Source: Serratia ficaria
Lineage (GTDB): Bacteria; Pseudomonadota; Gammaproteobacteria; Enterobacterales; Enterobacteriaceae
Assembly (NCBI RefSeq): GCF_900187015.1
Contig: NZ_LT906479.1
Location: forward strand, 4,278,001 to 4,342,000
DNA length: 64,000 nt
Reading direction: 5' to 3'
In this document: in pieces, positions 39,988 to 48,961 of the stretch
Numbering within the stretch: the stretch's first letter is position 1
Layout of the letters: each line of letters opens with the position of its first letter
Notes under the pieces: model-generated
Seen by the model: the letters and a program-made list of their open reading frames with translations, nothing else
What the model was told of the DNA's origin: nothing
Databases searched by the model: none
Made by a program: the position numbers and the translations under genes

Positions 39988-40782
39988 TTACAGATGGCGG
40001 TTAAAGCCGCCGGAGACGTCCAGCGCCGCACCGGTGGTAAAGGAAGCCAGCGGCGAAGCGAGGAACAGCAGCGCGCGCGCCGGTTCCTGCGGCTTGCCGA
40101 GGCGTTTCATCGGAATGCCCCGCCGTTCGGCGATCGCCGCCGTCCACTGTTCCCAGGTTTGCTCCTTGTCGCCGCGCGCCTCGAAACGGCGGCGCCACTG
40201 GCCGGATTCCACCATGCCCAGCAGGATCGAGTTGACGCGGATGCCCTTCTCCACCAGCTCTTTCGACAGCGTCAGCGTCATATTGAGCAGCGCCGCACGC
40301 GCCGCCGAGGTGGCGATCATGTGCTCCTCCGGCTGCAGCGCCAGCAGCGAATTCACGCAGGTGATCGAGGCGATGTCCGAACGCTCCAGCGCCGGCAGGA
40401 ACGCCTGCACCGGGTTGATGACGCCGAACAGCTTCAGCTCGGCCTCATGCAGCCAGGCCTCGCGCGGCGTCTGATCGAAATGGGCGACAAAGCCCTGGCC
40501 GGCGTTGTTGATCAGCAGATCCGCACCGCCGAAATGCGCCGTCACCTGGGCGGCGAACTGCGCCACCTGCTGCGCGTCCAGCACGTCGCAGCGCAGCGCC
40601 AATATGTCGGCCTGGGGAAATTCATCGCGCAGGCGGGCTTCCGCGCCGGCCAGCTTCTCCCGATCGCGGCCGCAGAACGCCACCCTTGCCCCTTCCGCCA
40701 GCAGCAGCCGCAGGGTTTCAAAACCGATGCCCGACGAGCCGCCGGTCACCACCGCCACCCGTTTTTCAAGCTGAAAATTCAT
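39988..40782 (-). CDS. SDR-family protein lacking the YxxxK catalytic pair
   Basis: A 264-residue Rossmann protein with clear SDR landmarks: TGGSSGIG (13-20), NNAG (92-95) and S145, and a C-terminal DVSGGF. Where the family has Tyr-x-x-x-Lys, thirteen residues after the serine, this protein has T158-S-A-A-R162. It may therefore be a divergent reductase using other residues, or a non-redox binding or lyase-like relative. Its start overlaps the hydrolase stop as ATGA. Confidence 0.82.
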   Translation of the reverse strand: MNFQLEKRVAVVTGGSSGIGFETLRLLLAEGARVAFCGRDREKLAGAEARLRDEFPQADILALRCDVLDAQQVAQFAAQVTAHFGGADLLINNAGQGFVAHFDQTPREAWLHEAELKLFGVINPVQAFLPALERSDIASITCVNSLLALQPEEHMIATSAARAALLNMTLTLSKELVEKGIRVNSILLGMVESGQWRRRFEARGDKEQTWEQWTAAIAERRGIPMKRLGKPQEPARALLFLASPLASFTTGAALDVSGGFNRHL

Positions 40783-41597
40783 GGTTGAATCGCTCCCGTA
40801 AAATCCTGCACATAGCGGTTAAAACAGGCCGGCGCGTCGAGGTAGCTGGCGTGGCCGGCGCCTTCGATCAGCCGCAGCGGCGCGTCCTGCTCCCGCGCCA
40901 GGCGGCCCGCGCCCTCCGGCGGCGTAATGCGGTCTTCATCGCCGCACCACACCTCCAGCGGGCCGCGATAACGCGCCAGATAGCCGCCGATGTCGTCGTT
41001 GGCCAGCATCCAGGCGGCGCTGAGAAAGCCGTCGGGATCGAGCTGCTGCATGCCGTTGCGCACCCAGGCGATATTTTGCGGATCCGCCCCCGCACGCAGC
41101 AGCGCCGCCGCCCGTTGCTCGCCATAGCCCTGCGGCCCCAGCGTTTCCATCATCTGTTTGCGCTGGCCATACACCTGCCGCCGCTTTTCTTCCGGCGCGG
41201 TGGCGTAGCCCTGCGCCGGGCTCGCCAGCGCCAGCCCGCACAGCCCGTCGGGGTAGCCGGCGGCATAGGCGCTGCCGATCAACGCGCCGAGCGAATGGCC
41301 GACGATCAACGGCTGCTCCAGCCGCAGCTCGGCCACCAGCGCCGCCAGCGCCGCGGCATAGGCCGCCGCAGTGGCGTTCGGCTCCGCCAGCGGCAGGCTG
41401 CCGCCGTAGCCCGGCGCATCCCAGGCCAGCAGACGGTGCCCGTCGAGCAAGCCGCGGTCGTTGAACTGCCTGATCCACGAAGCGGAGCTCGAGCTGATGC
41501 CGTGCAACAGCACCACCGGTCGCCCGCGCCCGGCCTCGCGCCAGCCGAGGACATATTCCCCGCGGCGCACCTGCTGACGTTGCGGCAGGCGGTTCAT
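40779..41597 (-). CDS. Alpha/beta hydrolase, candidate C-C (meta-cleavage product) hydrolase
   Basis: A 272-residue alpha/beta-fold hydrolase with oxyanion loop LHGISSSSASW, nucleophile S102 in GHSLG, a probable acid D221 in GDEDRITPP and H248 in GAGHASYLD. The start was set at 41597 because its ATG overlaps the cupin stop as TGATG and the upstream open frame is only the cupin gene read out of frame. Next to an extradiol dioxygenase, hydrolysis of a ring-cleavage product is the simplest role, but an esterase remains possible. Confidence 0.85.
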   Translation of the reverse strand: MNRLPQRQQVRRGEYVLGWREAGRGRPVVLLHGISSSSASWIRQFNDRGLLDGHRLLAWDAPGYGGSLPLAEPNATAAAYAAALAALVAELRLEQPLIVGHSLGALIGSAYAAGYPDGLCGLALASPAQGYATAPEEKRRQVYGQRKQMMETLGPQGYGEQRAAALLRAGADPQNIAWVRNGMQQLDPDGFLSAAWMLANDDIGGYLARYRGPLEVWCGDEDRITPPEGAGRLAREQDAPLRLIEGAGHASYLDAPACFNRYVQDFTGAIQP

Positions 41598-42121
41598 CAG
41601 TTGCGCTTCACTTGGGATAACGGATGATCCGCCGGGTAGGTCGGGGTTTCCGGCTTGGCGGTGCCGAGCATTACGCACATCAGCGCCTCTTCCTCGCCGT
41701 GGTTGAACAATCCGCGATAAACGCCGGCCGGCACCGAGATCAGGTCGCGTTCCTTGAGCTTGGTCTCGTAATAGTCTTCGCCGTCCTGAATCATCAGCGT
41801 GATGCTGCCCTTGAGCATGAAGAACACCTCTTCCACGTCGTCGTGCAGATGCAGCGGGCCTTCGCACTTCGACGGCAGCACCATGGTGGAGAAGGTGAAA
41901 TTGCCCGCCGGAATGGTGTTGGTGTCGCTGGCCACGCCGGTGGCGCCGGTGCCGATATAGCGCATCTGCGCGCGGCGGTATTTCGGGTCGAAGTCGGCCT
42001 GGAACTTCAGCGCGTTCCAGTCGTATTTGCGGCCTTCGAAGCGGGCGATGCGCGATTCCACCCAGTTTTCCATCGACAGTTCCTGCGGCTTGACGCCGGC
42101 TTTGTTATCAACCTGAGACAT
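41597..42121 (-). CDS. Cupin-domain protein
   Basis: A 174-residue protein with one cupin barrel; the metal-site motif is GPLHLHDDVEEVFFMLKGS (histidines and glutamate in the usual H-x-H...E order), then PAGVYRGLFNHGEEEALM. It could be a metal-dependent dioxygenase or isomerase, or a non-enzymatic binder. I chose the ATG at 42121 because GAGGAG precedes it by seven bases. It lies between the MFS gene and the hydrolase gene. Confidence 0.78.
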   Translation of the reverse strand: MSQVDNKAGVKPQELSMENWVESRIARFEGRKYDWNALKFQADFDPKYRRAQMRYIGTGATGVASDTNTIPAGNFTFSTMVLPSKCEGPLHLHDDVEEVFFMLKGSITLMIQDGEDYYETKLKERDLISVPAGVYRGLFNHGEEEALMCVMLGTAKPETPTYPADHPLSQVKRN

Positions 42122-42151
42122 GTTGTCACTCCTCATTACGTCAGACGATTA

Positions 42152-43414
42152 TCAGTACTTTTTCAGCAACGGCAGCAGAATGATGCAGCCGATGAAGGCC
42201 ATCACCACCAGGAACAGCAGGCCGTTATCCATGTTGCCGGTGGCGGCGATCAGCGCCCCCATCAGCACCGGCGCCAGCGCGCCGGCAAAATTGCCCAGTC
42301 CGTTGAAAATGCCGCCGGCGGTGGCGCTGACCTTGCTGCTGGTGGCTTTCGCCAGCAGCGCGAAGATATTCGGCGCCCCGGCGCCCCACATGAAGGTGCT
42401 GAAGGCCATGGCGGCGATCACGCCGTAGGTGCCCTGCAGATGCAGCACCAGCGCCAGCCCCGCGCCGGCGCCGCACAGCGATAGGAAGCAGGCCAGCGCG
42501 CGGCGATCCAGCTTGTCCGACAGCCAGGCGCCCAGCACTTCGCCGAGCAGCATGGCGATGAACGGCAGCGAAGACAGGTAGCCGGCGTGCTCCAGGTGGA
42601 TGCCCTTGCCCTTGATCAGGTAGCTCGGCAGCCAGCCGTTCATCCCCCACAGGTAGGTGAGGAAGGCGATGTTGAACAGGCAGATCATCCAAAAGTGCGG
42701 GCTGCGCAGCAGCTCACGGCGATGCTGTTTGCGTTCGGCGATCGCCGGTTGGGAAACCGTGGCCGCCGCCGGACGCGCCACGTTCAGATGCCGCATGCCG
42801 AACAGCACCAGCAGCATCACCGGCAGCGTCAGAAACGCCATAAAGAAGAAGGTGGTCTGCCAGTCGAAGGTATTGAGGATGTACAGCGTGACCGGGAAAC
42901 CGAGCGCGGCGCCCAGCGGCGTGCCCAGCAGCCACAGCATGGTGGCGCGCGCCTGCAGCCGCTGCGGAAAAGCCTGGCGGATAATGGCGTAGGCCATCGG
43001 CAGCAGCGGGCCTTCGGCGATGCCGAGCAGAATGCGCAGCGTCATCATGGCGTGATAGGAGCGGGCCATGCCCATCAGCACCATCAGCACGCCCCACACC
43101 ACCATCATGCCGATCAACACCTTGACCGGGTTCAGCCGGTCGCCGATGCCGCTGAGCAGCATCGAGGAGATGCCGTAAGAAAACAGAAACGCGCTCATCA
43201 ACAGCCCCAGCCGCGCCGGATCAAAGCTGATGCCCAGCGCCTGCTGGAATTCGCCGTCGGAAAACAGCGCCGCGATGCTGATCTTGTCGAAAAACGCCAG
43301 CAGCACGCAGGCAAACAGCGCGATCGGCACCGACCAGCGCACCCGCTGCTGCGGATTTTCGGCAACGGCTTCCCCCACCCGTCCAGCGCGGGCGTCAATG
43401 TCTTGCGTAGTCAT
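42152..43414 (-). CDS. MFS transporter of the operon, anion:cation symporter type
   Basis: A 420-residue inner-membrane protein with 12 predicted helices. The first helix ends FDKISIAALFSDGEF and the segment MTLRILLGIAEGPLLPMAYAIIRQAFP resembles anion:cation symporters (ACS family), which import carboxylates such as phthalate or hexuronates. GGGAG precedes the ATG by six bases. Its position in the catabolic operon suggests import of the starting aromatic acid. Confidence 0.85.
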   Translation of the reverse strand: MTTQDIDARAGRVGEAVAENPQQRVRWSVPIALFACVLLAFFDKISIAALFSDGEFQQALGISFDPARLGLLMSAFLFSYGISSMLLSGIGDRLNPVKVLIGMMVVWGVLMVLMGMARSYHAMMTLRILLGIAEGPLLPMAYAIIRQAFPQRLQARATMLWLLGTPLGAALGFPVTLYILNTFDWQTTFFFMAFLTLPVMLLVLFGMRHLNVARPAAATVSQPAIAERKQHRRELLRSPHFWMICLFNIAFLTYLWGMNGWLPSYLIKGKGIHLEHAGYLSSLPFIAMLLGEVLGAWLSDKLDRRALACFLSLCGAGAGLALVLHLQGTYGVIAAMAFSTFMWGAGAPNIFALLAKATSSKVSATAGGIFNGLGNFAGALAPVLMGALIAATGNMDNGLLFLVVMAFIGCIILLPLLKKY

Positions 43415-43436
43415 GAAACGCTCCCGAAATCGGACG

Positions 43437-44648
43437 TTATTTCAACGCCATCAGAGAAAACTCCACGTCCGCCAACTGCTGCGGTTCCAGTACCCTTCCG
43501 CTGGCCAGCCAGCGTTTGCCGAGCTTGATGGTGCGCGCGTCGTTGAAGGCCACCATCTGCACCAGTTGCCGGTCGGCGTTCAGCGTGAAGAACACCCGCG
43601 ACTGCGGCGTGCGCCGCACGATGTGGTGCACCCCGCCGATCGGCACGCCGAGGATCTGAATATTGACGTCGTATTGATCCGACCACAGCCAGGCCACGTC
43701 GTCGTAAGGGGCGGCGAAGGCGTCGAGCATGGCGCAGGCGGTGCTGATGGCCTGGTTCTGCGCATAGGCCCAGGACTGCAGGCACAGGCCGAGCGTCGGG
43801 TGGCGCGCCACGTCGCCGGCGGCGAAGATCGCCGGGTGGCTGGTGCGCCCCTGGCCGTCGACCACGATGCCGGCGTCGACTTTCAGCCCGGCGCTGTGCG
43901 CCAACTCGAGGTTAAGTTCTACGCCGATCCCCACTACCACCAGATCGAACGCCTGAGGATCGCTGATTTCGCTGCCGATCCAGGCCACGCCGTCGCGGTC
44001 TTCCAGCGAGATCTCGCCGCAGCCGCACAGCACTTTCACACCCTGCTGTTGATGCAGTTCGAGCAGCGCCTGGGATACCCCGGCGCCGACGCTGCGCATG
44101 CACAGCGCAGGCTGGCGTTCAAACACCGTCACTTCGGCGCCGAGGCGGCGCGCCGAAGCGGCGATCTCCAGCCCGATCCAACCGCCGCCGACGATCGCCA
44201 GCTGGCGGCAGCCCTGCAGCGCCTGGCGCAGCCGGGCCGCATCGTCCCAGGAGCGCAGCGTCATCACCCGCGGGTGGCGGGCCCAGGCGGCATCGGGCAA
44301 GCGCGGCCGGCCGCCGGTGGCGATCAGCAGTTGATCGAACCGCAGCCGTTGGCCGTCGCTGAGGGTGACTATCTGCCGCTGGGCATCGATCGCTTCGGCG
44401 CGCAGCGGGCGGCGCCAGTCGATATTCAGCGCCGCCACCGTCTGTTCGCTGAACAGCCGGCTGAGCGGTGCGGCACCGTCCAGCAGCGCCGCCTTGGACA
44501 GCGGCGGACGCTCATAAAAGTCGTAGGGCTCGTCGCCGACCACCGTCAGCCGGCCGGCGTAGCCGCGGTCGCGCAGCGTTTTCGCCGCCCAGCCGCCGGC
44601 CTGGCCGCCGCCGATGATCAGGATGCCCGCCGGTTCTGGCTGGCTCAT
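43437..44648 (-). CDS. FAD-dependent ferredoxin reductase of the Rieske system
   Basis: A 403-residue reductase of the BphA4/rubredoxin-reductase type that passes electrons from NAD(P)H to a Rieske ferredoxin. It has the FAD motif ILIIGGGQAGGWAA near the start, the NAD motif LAIVGGGWIGLEIAA in the middle, and FAAGDVARHP before the C-terminal domain. The ATG at 44648 overlaps the VOC gene stop as ATGA. The electron acceptor is most likely the ferredoxin of this operon. Confidence 0.88.
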   Translation of the reverse strand: MSQPEPAGILIIGGGQAGGWAAKTLRDRGYAGRLTVVGDEPYDFYERPPLSKAALLDGAAPLSRLFSEQTVAALNIDWRRPLRAEAIDAQRQIVTLSDGQRLRFDQLLIATGGRPRLPDAAWARHPRVMTLRSWDDAARLRQALQGCRQLAIVGGGWIGLEIAASARRLGAEVTVFERQPALCMRSVGAGVSQALLELHQQQGVKVLCGCGEISLEDRDGVAWIGSEISDPQAFDLVVVGIGVELNLELAHSAGLKVDAGIVVDGQGRTSHPAIFAAGDVARHPTLGLCLQSWAYAQNQAISTACAMLDAFAAPYDDVAWLWSDQYDVNIQILGVPIGGVHHIVRRTPQSRVFFTLNADRQLVQMVAFNDARTIKLGKRWLASGRVLEPQQLADVEFSLMALK

Positions 44649-45586
44649 AGCGCCTCCGCCTTTTTCTGCTGGCGACGGGTGTCGTGATCGATACCGCCTT
44701 CCACCGCCCATTCGGTGAACGACACCAGCGAATGTTCCAGCTCGCGCGGCCGCCAGTTCTCCGTCAGGAAATCGTCGTTGGTGTAGTACTCGAACGCGCC
44801 GCCGGTCGGGCTGTTGACGTACCAGAAATAGGCCGAGGAAATCGGGTGGCGACCGGGGCCGATGAAGGTGCTCCATTTTTCCTTGTTCATGGCGATGCCG
44901 CCGCCGATCACCTCATGGATGTCGCGCACGGTGAACGCCACGTGGTTCAGGCCGCGCGGGCGGTTGGGCAGCTTCAGCAGGAACAGGTTATGGTGGCCGC
45001 CGCGCGCCTGGGTGCGCAGGAATACCGCGCGGTCGATATAACGATCCGATACCTGGAAACCCAGCACCTCCCGGTAGAAGCGTTCGGTGGCCGCCAGATC
45101 TTCGACGAAGAACACCACGTGGCCGATGTTGATCGGCTGCGCCTGCGAATACACCGGGCTGGGCTGATCGATGCGGCGCACGTCGCCCCATTGGTTGATC
45201 GGCGTGACGGGCACATCAACTTGCCGCTGACGGCTGACGCCAAACCGCAGCGTCATGCCGTTGGGATCGACGCACTCCAGCTCTTCGCCAACCTGACGGA
45301 AGCCCGGCATCTGCGCCAACAGCGGCTGCAGCGCCGCCAGTTCGGCCGGGGAAGCCACGCCCCAGGTCATGCGGCGCAGGGTGGAGCCGCCCTCGAACGC
45401 CGCCGGCAGCGCTTCGCTTTGCTGCGGATGCAGCACCACGCGCGCCCCGCTCAGGGTAGCGAATTCGCGCTGGGGTTCGCCCCAGTGCTGCGTCACAGAC
45501 TGCAGGCCGAAATCCTGCATGAATTTCTCGCAGGTAGACAGATCTTCGACGCCAAACTCCAGCTTTTCGATTCCGATTACGCTCAT
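44645..45586 (-). CDS. Extradiol (VOC superfamily) dioxygenase
   Basis: A 313-residue type I extradiol dioxygenase with two VOC modules. The Fe/Mn triad is complete: H156 (INIGHVVFF), H215 (GLNHVAFTV) and E266 (GAFEYY). Second-sphere residues H198/H199 and Y256 also match catalytic positions of 2,3-dihydroxybiphenyl dioxygenase. It should open a catechol next to its two hydroxyls. The start at 45586 has GAGG upstream; an in-frame ATG at 45628 is less likely. A 110-base gap from the IclR gene is the longest in the operon. Confidence 0.85.
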   Translation of the reverse strand: MSVIGIEKLEFGVEDLSTCEKFMQDFGLQSVTQHWGEPQREFATLSGARVVLHPQQSEALPAAFEGGSTLRRMTWGVASPAELAALQPLLAQMPGFRQVGEELECVDPNGMTLRFGVSRQRQVDVPVTPINQWGDVRRIDQPSPVYSQAQPINIGHVVFFVEDLAATERFYREVLGFQVSDRYIDRAVFLRTQARGGHHNLFLLKLPNRPRGLNHVAFTVRDIHEVIGGGIAMNKEKWSTFIGPGRHPISSAYFWYVNSPTGGAFEYYTNDDFLTENWRPRELEHSLVSFTEWAVEGGIDHDTRRQQKKAEAL

Positions 45587-45696
45587 TGGTTGTGCCTCAC
45601 GTTCTCGCTGAATGCGGTTTTCAGGCATGATCGAACCCCGGCCCCCGTTTTTCATGGGCCTTATCCCTGCCTGAGTAAAAGAGTAAATCCGGTCGG

Positions 45697-46491
45697 CTAG
45701 CCGACTTTTGCCTGCGGCGGCGCCCCGAGGAAGCCGGAGATTTTTTCCGCGGCGTCCCGCACTTCCATGCGCAGCCGTTCGCGATCCGCTTTCGGGATCT
45801 CATCGAACGGCACCATGATGCTGACCACCGCCTCGACCCGCCGTTCGCGGTTGAAGATCGGGTACACGATCGAGGAGATGCCGTGGCGGAAGAAGGACTC
45901 GCCGATCACATAACCGCGCGCTTTGTCCTGCTGCACCATCTGCCACAGCGCCTCGCGATCCGCCGGGGTGCCCGGCGCATTGCCCGGCAGCTGCGCCTGC
46001 GGGTACAGCTGTTCGAACTCGTCGCGGGTGGCGCTGGTCAGCAACATGCGGCCAAGCGAGGTCTGGTGCACCGGCAGACGGGTGCCGACGCTGACCTGAT
46101 TGATTTGCGAACCGGCGGCGCTGACGCGAGCGATGTAGATCACGTCGCGTTCGTCGCGGATCGCCAAATGGCTGCTGCACTGGCTGCGATCGCGCAGCTG
46201 TTCAATCACCGGCTGCCCGGCCTGCGCCACGTCCAGCGAGGCGATATATTCGAAGCCGAGGCGCAGCACCTTGATGCCCAACGCGAAGGTGTTGGTGCGC
46301 GGATTGCGCTCCAAAAAACCCAGATGTTCCAGCGTTTGCACCACCCGGTAGGCGGTGGCCTTTGGCATGTCGACCAGGCGATGCAACTCGGCAAAGGTCA
46401 TTTCCTTGTGCTGCTCGCCAAACGCCAGCAGCAGCTGCAGCCCGCGATCCAGTCCCGGGATCAAATACTTACATGCGTGATCGTCCGCCAT
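45697..46491 (-). CDS. IclR-family transcriptional regulator
   Basis: A 264-residue regulator with an N-terminal winged helix (MTFAELHRLVDMPKATAYRVVQTLEHLG, about residues 31-58) and the IclR effector domain (LPVHQTSLGRMLL, ISSIVYPIFNRERRVEAVVSIM). It is encoded inside the catabolic operon, 26 bases after an SDR gene, so it is probably autoregulated and controls the operon. A 16-bp palindrome before the first gene is the likely binding site. Confidence 0.9.
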   Translation of the reverse strand: MADDHACKYLIPGLDRGLQLLLAFGEQHKEMTFAELHRLVDMPKATAYRVVQTLEHLGFLERNPRTNTFALGIKVLRLGFEYIASLDVAQAGQPVIEQLRDRSQCSSHLAIRDERDVIYIARVSAAGSQINQVSVGTRLPVHQTSLGRMLLTSATRDEFEQLYPQAQLPGNAPGTPADREALWQMVQQDKARGYVIGESFFRHGISSIVYPIFNRERRVEAVVSIMVPFDEIPKADRERLRMEVRDAAEKISGFLGAPPQAKVG

Positions 46492-46517
46492 GTGCTGCTC
46501 CTGGCTAAAGTGTTGAG

Positions 46518-47273
46518 TTAGTTGAAGACGAAGCCGCCGTTGACCGGCAACAGTTGACCGGTGACGAAATCCGCCAGCGGCGACAGCAGGTAAAGCACCG
46601 TGCCGTTCACATCGTCCGGGTGCTGCGCCCCGGCCAGCGCCCTTCCCTGTTCATACAGCTGATGACGCTCGGCGGGCACGTATTCGGTGGCCTCCACCCG
46701 CGTCAGGCCCGGCGCGATGGCGTTGACGCAAATTCCCTGCGGGCCCAGCTCGCGCGCCATCGATCGGGTCATCGCGATAATCGCCCCTTTGCTGGCCACG
46801 TAGGCCATCAGGCGCGGCGCGCCCCACAGCGCGGTATCCGAGGCGACGTTGACTATCTTGGCGTGCGGGTTCTGCGCCAGCAGCGGCACCGCCGCCTGGC
46901 TCACCAGCCAGGTGCCGCGCACGTTGACCTGCATCACCCGATCCCACAGATCGATATCGTATTCCATCATGGTTTTGCCGCCGACGCCGGTGGCCAACGC
47001 CGCGTTGTTCACCAGCCCGTCGATCGCGCCGCCGGCGGCGATCGCGTCGAACGCGGCGGTGATCGACGCCGGCGACGCCAGATCGATGGTCTGGGTTTCC
47101 ACCAGAGCGCCCTGTTCACGCAGACCGGCGGCGCTGTCCGCCAGCTCGTCCGCCAGAATATCGCACATCACCACCCTGGCGCCGGCGGCGGCGATGGCGG
47201 CGGCGAAGCTGCGCCCCAGGCCGCGCGCCGCGCCGGTAACCAGGATGCGCTTGCCGGTCAGCAGGCCGTTCAC
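46518..47273 (-). CDS. SDR dehydrogenase, candidate cis-dihydrodiol dehydrogenase
   Basis: A 251-residue classical SDR with the full catalytic set: TGAARGLG (13-20), NNAAL near 89-93, S145, Y158 and K162 (MAYVASKGA), and PVNGGF at the end. Next to a Rieske oxygenase it would oxidise the cis-dihydrodiol to a catechol, or oxidise an alcohol group. Its start overlaps the oxygenase stop by 4 bases. Confidence 0.87.
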   Translation of the reverse strand: MNGLLTGKRILVTGAARGLGRSFAAAIAAAGARVVMCDILADELADSAAGLREQGALVETQTIDLASPASITAAFDAIAAGGAIDGLVNNAALATGVGGKTMMEYDIDLWDRVMQVNVRGTWLVSQAAVPLLAQNPHAKIVNVASDTALWGAPRLMAYVASKGAIIAMTRSMARELGPQGICVNAIAPGLTRVEATEYVPAERHQLYEQGRALAGAQHPDDVNGTVLYLLSPLADFVTGQLLPVNGGFVFN

Positions 47274-48313
47274 TGCGCCGCCTCCCGCTCGCCGAGCATC
47301 GCCAGCTGCTTTTGCGCTTCTTTTTGCATCATGCGGCGCAGGCGGGAAAGGCCGACGTCGTGCTGGTAAAGATATTCGCGGCCGCGGGCGTTAGGCGCCA
47401 TGTTTTCCAACACGATGCGATCCTGCTCCAGCACGTCCCAGTGCAGCGACTCGAGACGGTTGCGGTACATAAAGCGCCAGATATCACGCTGCCAGTCTTT
47501 CACCCTGCGGATGCGCCAGAAGAATACCCGGCAATGATCCTTGTCTTCCGGCACCACCATGCCGATGATCCAGAAGTGGCCGCCCGGCCCGAAGCGCTTT
47601 TTGTACGGGATCGACAGGCGCATCCAGTAGGCGCCGCTGCTGCCGAACTCCACCCAATCAAAGTTGACGCCGATCTGGCCGTTTTTCTTGAAGATAAAGC
47701 CGCAGTCGGTGGGCTCCAGCGCCATATCCGCCTTGCGATCTCCTTCCGCCATCGAGTGCGAAGAAGAGTGCAGGTAGGTGCCGTGCATGGGATCCATGAC
47801 GTTTTCCAGCGCGTACTGGTAGTTGCAGTCCCAGCTGGCGGTGCACAGGAAGTTGCTGTACGAGACGTCGTCCGCCAGCTCCTGCGGGAAGGTCAGCTCC
47901 GCCGGCTCTTCTTCCGCGGTGACGCCGAAATAAAGGAACACCGCGCCGTAGGCCTCTTTCGCCGGGTAGGATCGCAGGCATTTCTGCCCCACCAGCGGGC
48001 ACTTGTCTACCGCCGGCACGTCTTTGACCGTACCGTCGCCGCCCACCTCCACGCCGTGATACCAGCAGGCGATGCGATCGCCGAGGTTCCACCCCATGGA
48101 AAGCCGCGCACCGCGGTGCGGGCAGCGATCTTCCAGCGCGTGGATGGCGCCTTCAGCGTCGCGCCATACCACGATCTGCTGCTCCAGACGGGTGATGCCG
48201 ACCGGGTTGTTGCCCACTTCCCAGCTGGCCAGCACCGGGTACCACAGGCCGCGCAGCCCCTGGTCGAGATAGTCTTGCAAATTCTGTGCGGAGGATGTTG
48301 TGTTTGCCGTCAT
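47270..48313 (-). CDS. Rieske non-heme iron oxygenase, catalytic subunit
   Basis: A 347-residue oxygenase. The Rieske [2Fe-2S] ligands are C64-P-H66 and C83-x2-H86; the mononuclear iron ligands are H177 and H182 in NVMDPMHGTYLH with the bridging D174, and a further aspartate is likely in VLEQDR. The length and lack of a beta-subunit gene place it with single-subunit oxygenases of the phthalate/vanillate/ketosteroid type. GGGAGAAG precedes the ATG at 48313. It may hydroxylate, dihydroxylate or demethylate its substrate. Confidence 0.92.
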   Translation of the reverse strand: MTANTTSSAQNLQDYLDQGLRGLWYPVLASWEVGNNPVGITRLEQQIVVWRDAEGAIHALEDRCPHRGARLSMGWNLGDRIACWYHGVEVGGDGTVKDVPAVDKCPLVGQKCLRSYPAKEAYGAVFLYFGVTAEEEPAELTFPQELADDVSYSNFLCTASWDCNYQYALENVMDPMHGTYLHSSSHSMAEGDRKADMALEPTDCGFIFKKNGQIGVNFDWVEFGSSGAYWMRLSIPYKKRFGPGGHFWIIGMVVPEDKDHCRVFFWRIRRVKDWQRDIWRFMYRNRLESLHWDVLEQDRIVLENMAPNARGREYLYQHDVGLSRLRRMMQKEAQKQLAMLGEREAAQ

Positions 48314-48332
48314 TGTCTTCTCCCGGAGGTGC

Positions 48333-48641
48333 TCAGAAACCGTTAACGTGAAGGAATTCGCGGAACGTCGCCTCATTCCACGGCTGGCCGCTGCGATCGA
48401 ACAGGCGGCGCTGATTCAACGCGCTGACTATCTGTTCCAGCTCTTCCGCACCCTGTTCGAAGATCTCTTCCAACGCCGCAACCAGCGCGGTTTCAAAACC
48501 GTCCGGCAGCCGGGCGCGGTTTTGCCAAATCACGTTCTGATACTGGCCCGGCTGATGGATCTGGCCGTTGCCGCCTTCACGGGCCGGGATCACCTGTTGG
48601 GTGTCCGGCAGCCAGGGATTGAAATCGGTGATGTGCTGCAT
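48333..48641 (-). CDS. Small protein with a recombinase-like helix-turn-helix C-terminus
   Basis: A 102-residue protein between the ferredoxin and oxygenase genes (gaps of 2 and 19 bases). The N-terminus (NPWLPDTQQVIPAREGGNGQ, then IHQPGQYQNVIW) is distinctive; the C-terminal IVSALNQRRLFDRSGQPWNE resembles the short helical module of serine recombinases. I recall similar proteins from other Rieske gene clusters, annotated only as recombinase-like. It lacks any recombinase catalytic domain. Its role is unknown; an assembly factor or regulator of the oxygenase is possible. Confidence 0.72.
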   Translation of the reverse strand: MQHITDFNPWLPDTQQVIPAREGGNGQIHQPGQYQNVIWQNRARLPDGFETALVAALEEIFEQGAEELEQIVSALNQRRLFDRSGQPWNEATFREFLHVNGF

Positions 48642-48643
48642 GG

Positions 48644-48961
48644 TTACTCCTCCGCGATAAAGGTGATCTGAATTTGGTTGTCGATCACCCGGGTGGCATA
48701 GGTTTGCAGATCGCGGCCGCCCGGCTCGCGCAGGCATTGCCCGGTGCGCACGTCAAACAGCGCTTCGTGCAGCGGGCATTCAACCTTGCCGTCGTCAACA
48801 AACCCCTGGCTGAGCAAGGCATAAGCATGTGGGCAAACGTCTTCCAGCGCGTAGTAGTTGCCGTCGATCAGGTAAACCCCGACCTCTTTCCCTTCCACTT
48901 TGGCGGAGAAAGGAAAATCTTCTTTCACCTGAGACACTTCACACACGTTCTTCCAGCTCAT
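48644..48961 (-). CDS. Rieske-type ferredoxin of the oxygenase system
   Basis: A 105-residue [2Fe-2S] ferredoxin with ligands C43-P-H45 and C62-P-L-H65. It would carry electrons from the FAD reductase to the oxygenase. It is the first gene of the minus-strand operon; a perfect palindrome lies 23-38 bases upstream of its start. Confidence 0.92.
   Translation of the reverse strand: MSWKNVCEVSQVKEDFPFSAKVEGKEVGVYLIDGNYYALEDVCPHAYALLSQGFVDDGKVECPLHEALFDVRTGQCLREPGGRDLQTYATRVIDNQIQITFIAEE

Noticed and set aside
45692..45705. 14-bp palindrome GTCGGCTAGCCGAC at the end of the IclR gene
   Set aside because: It overlaps the stop codon and coding bases and has no T run after it in the right direction, so neither an operator nor a terminator is well supported.
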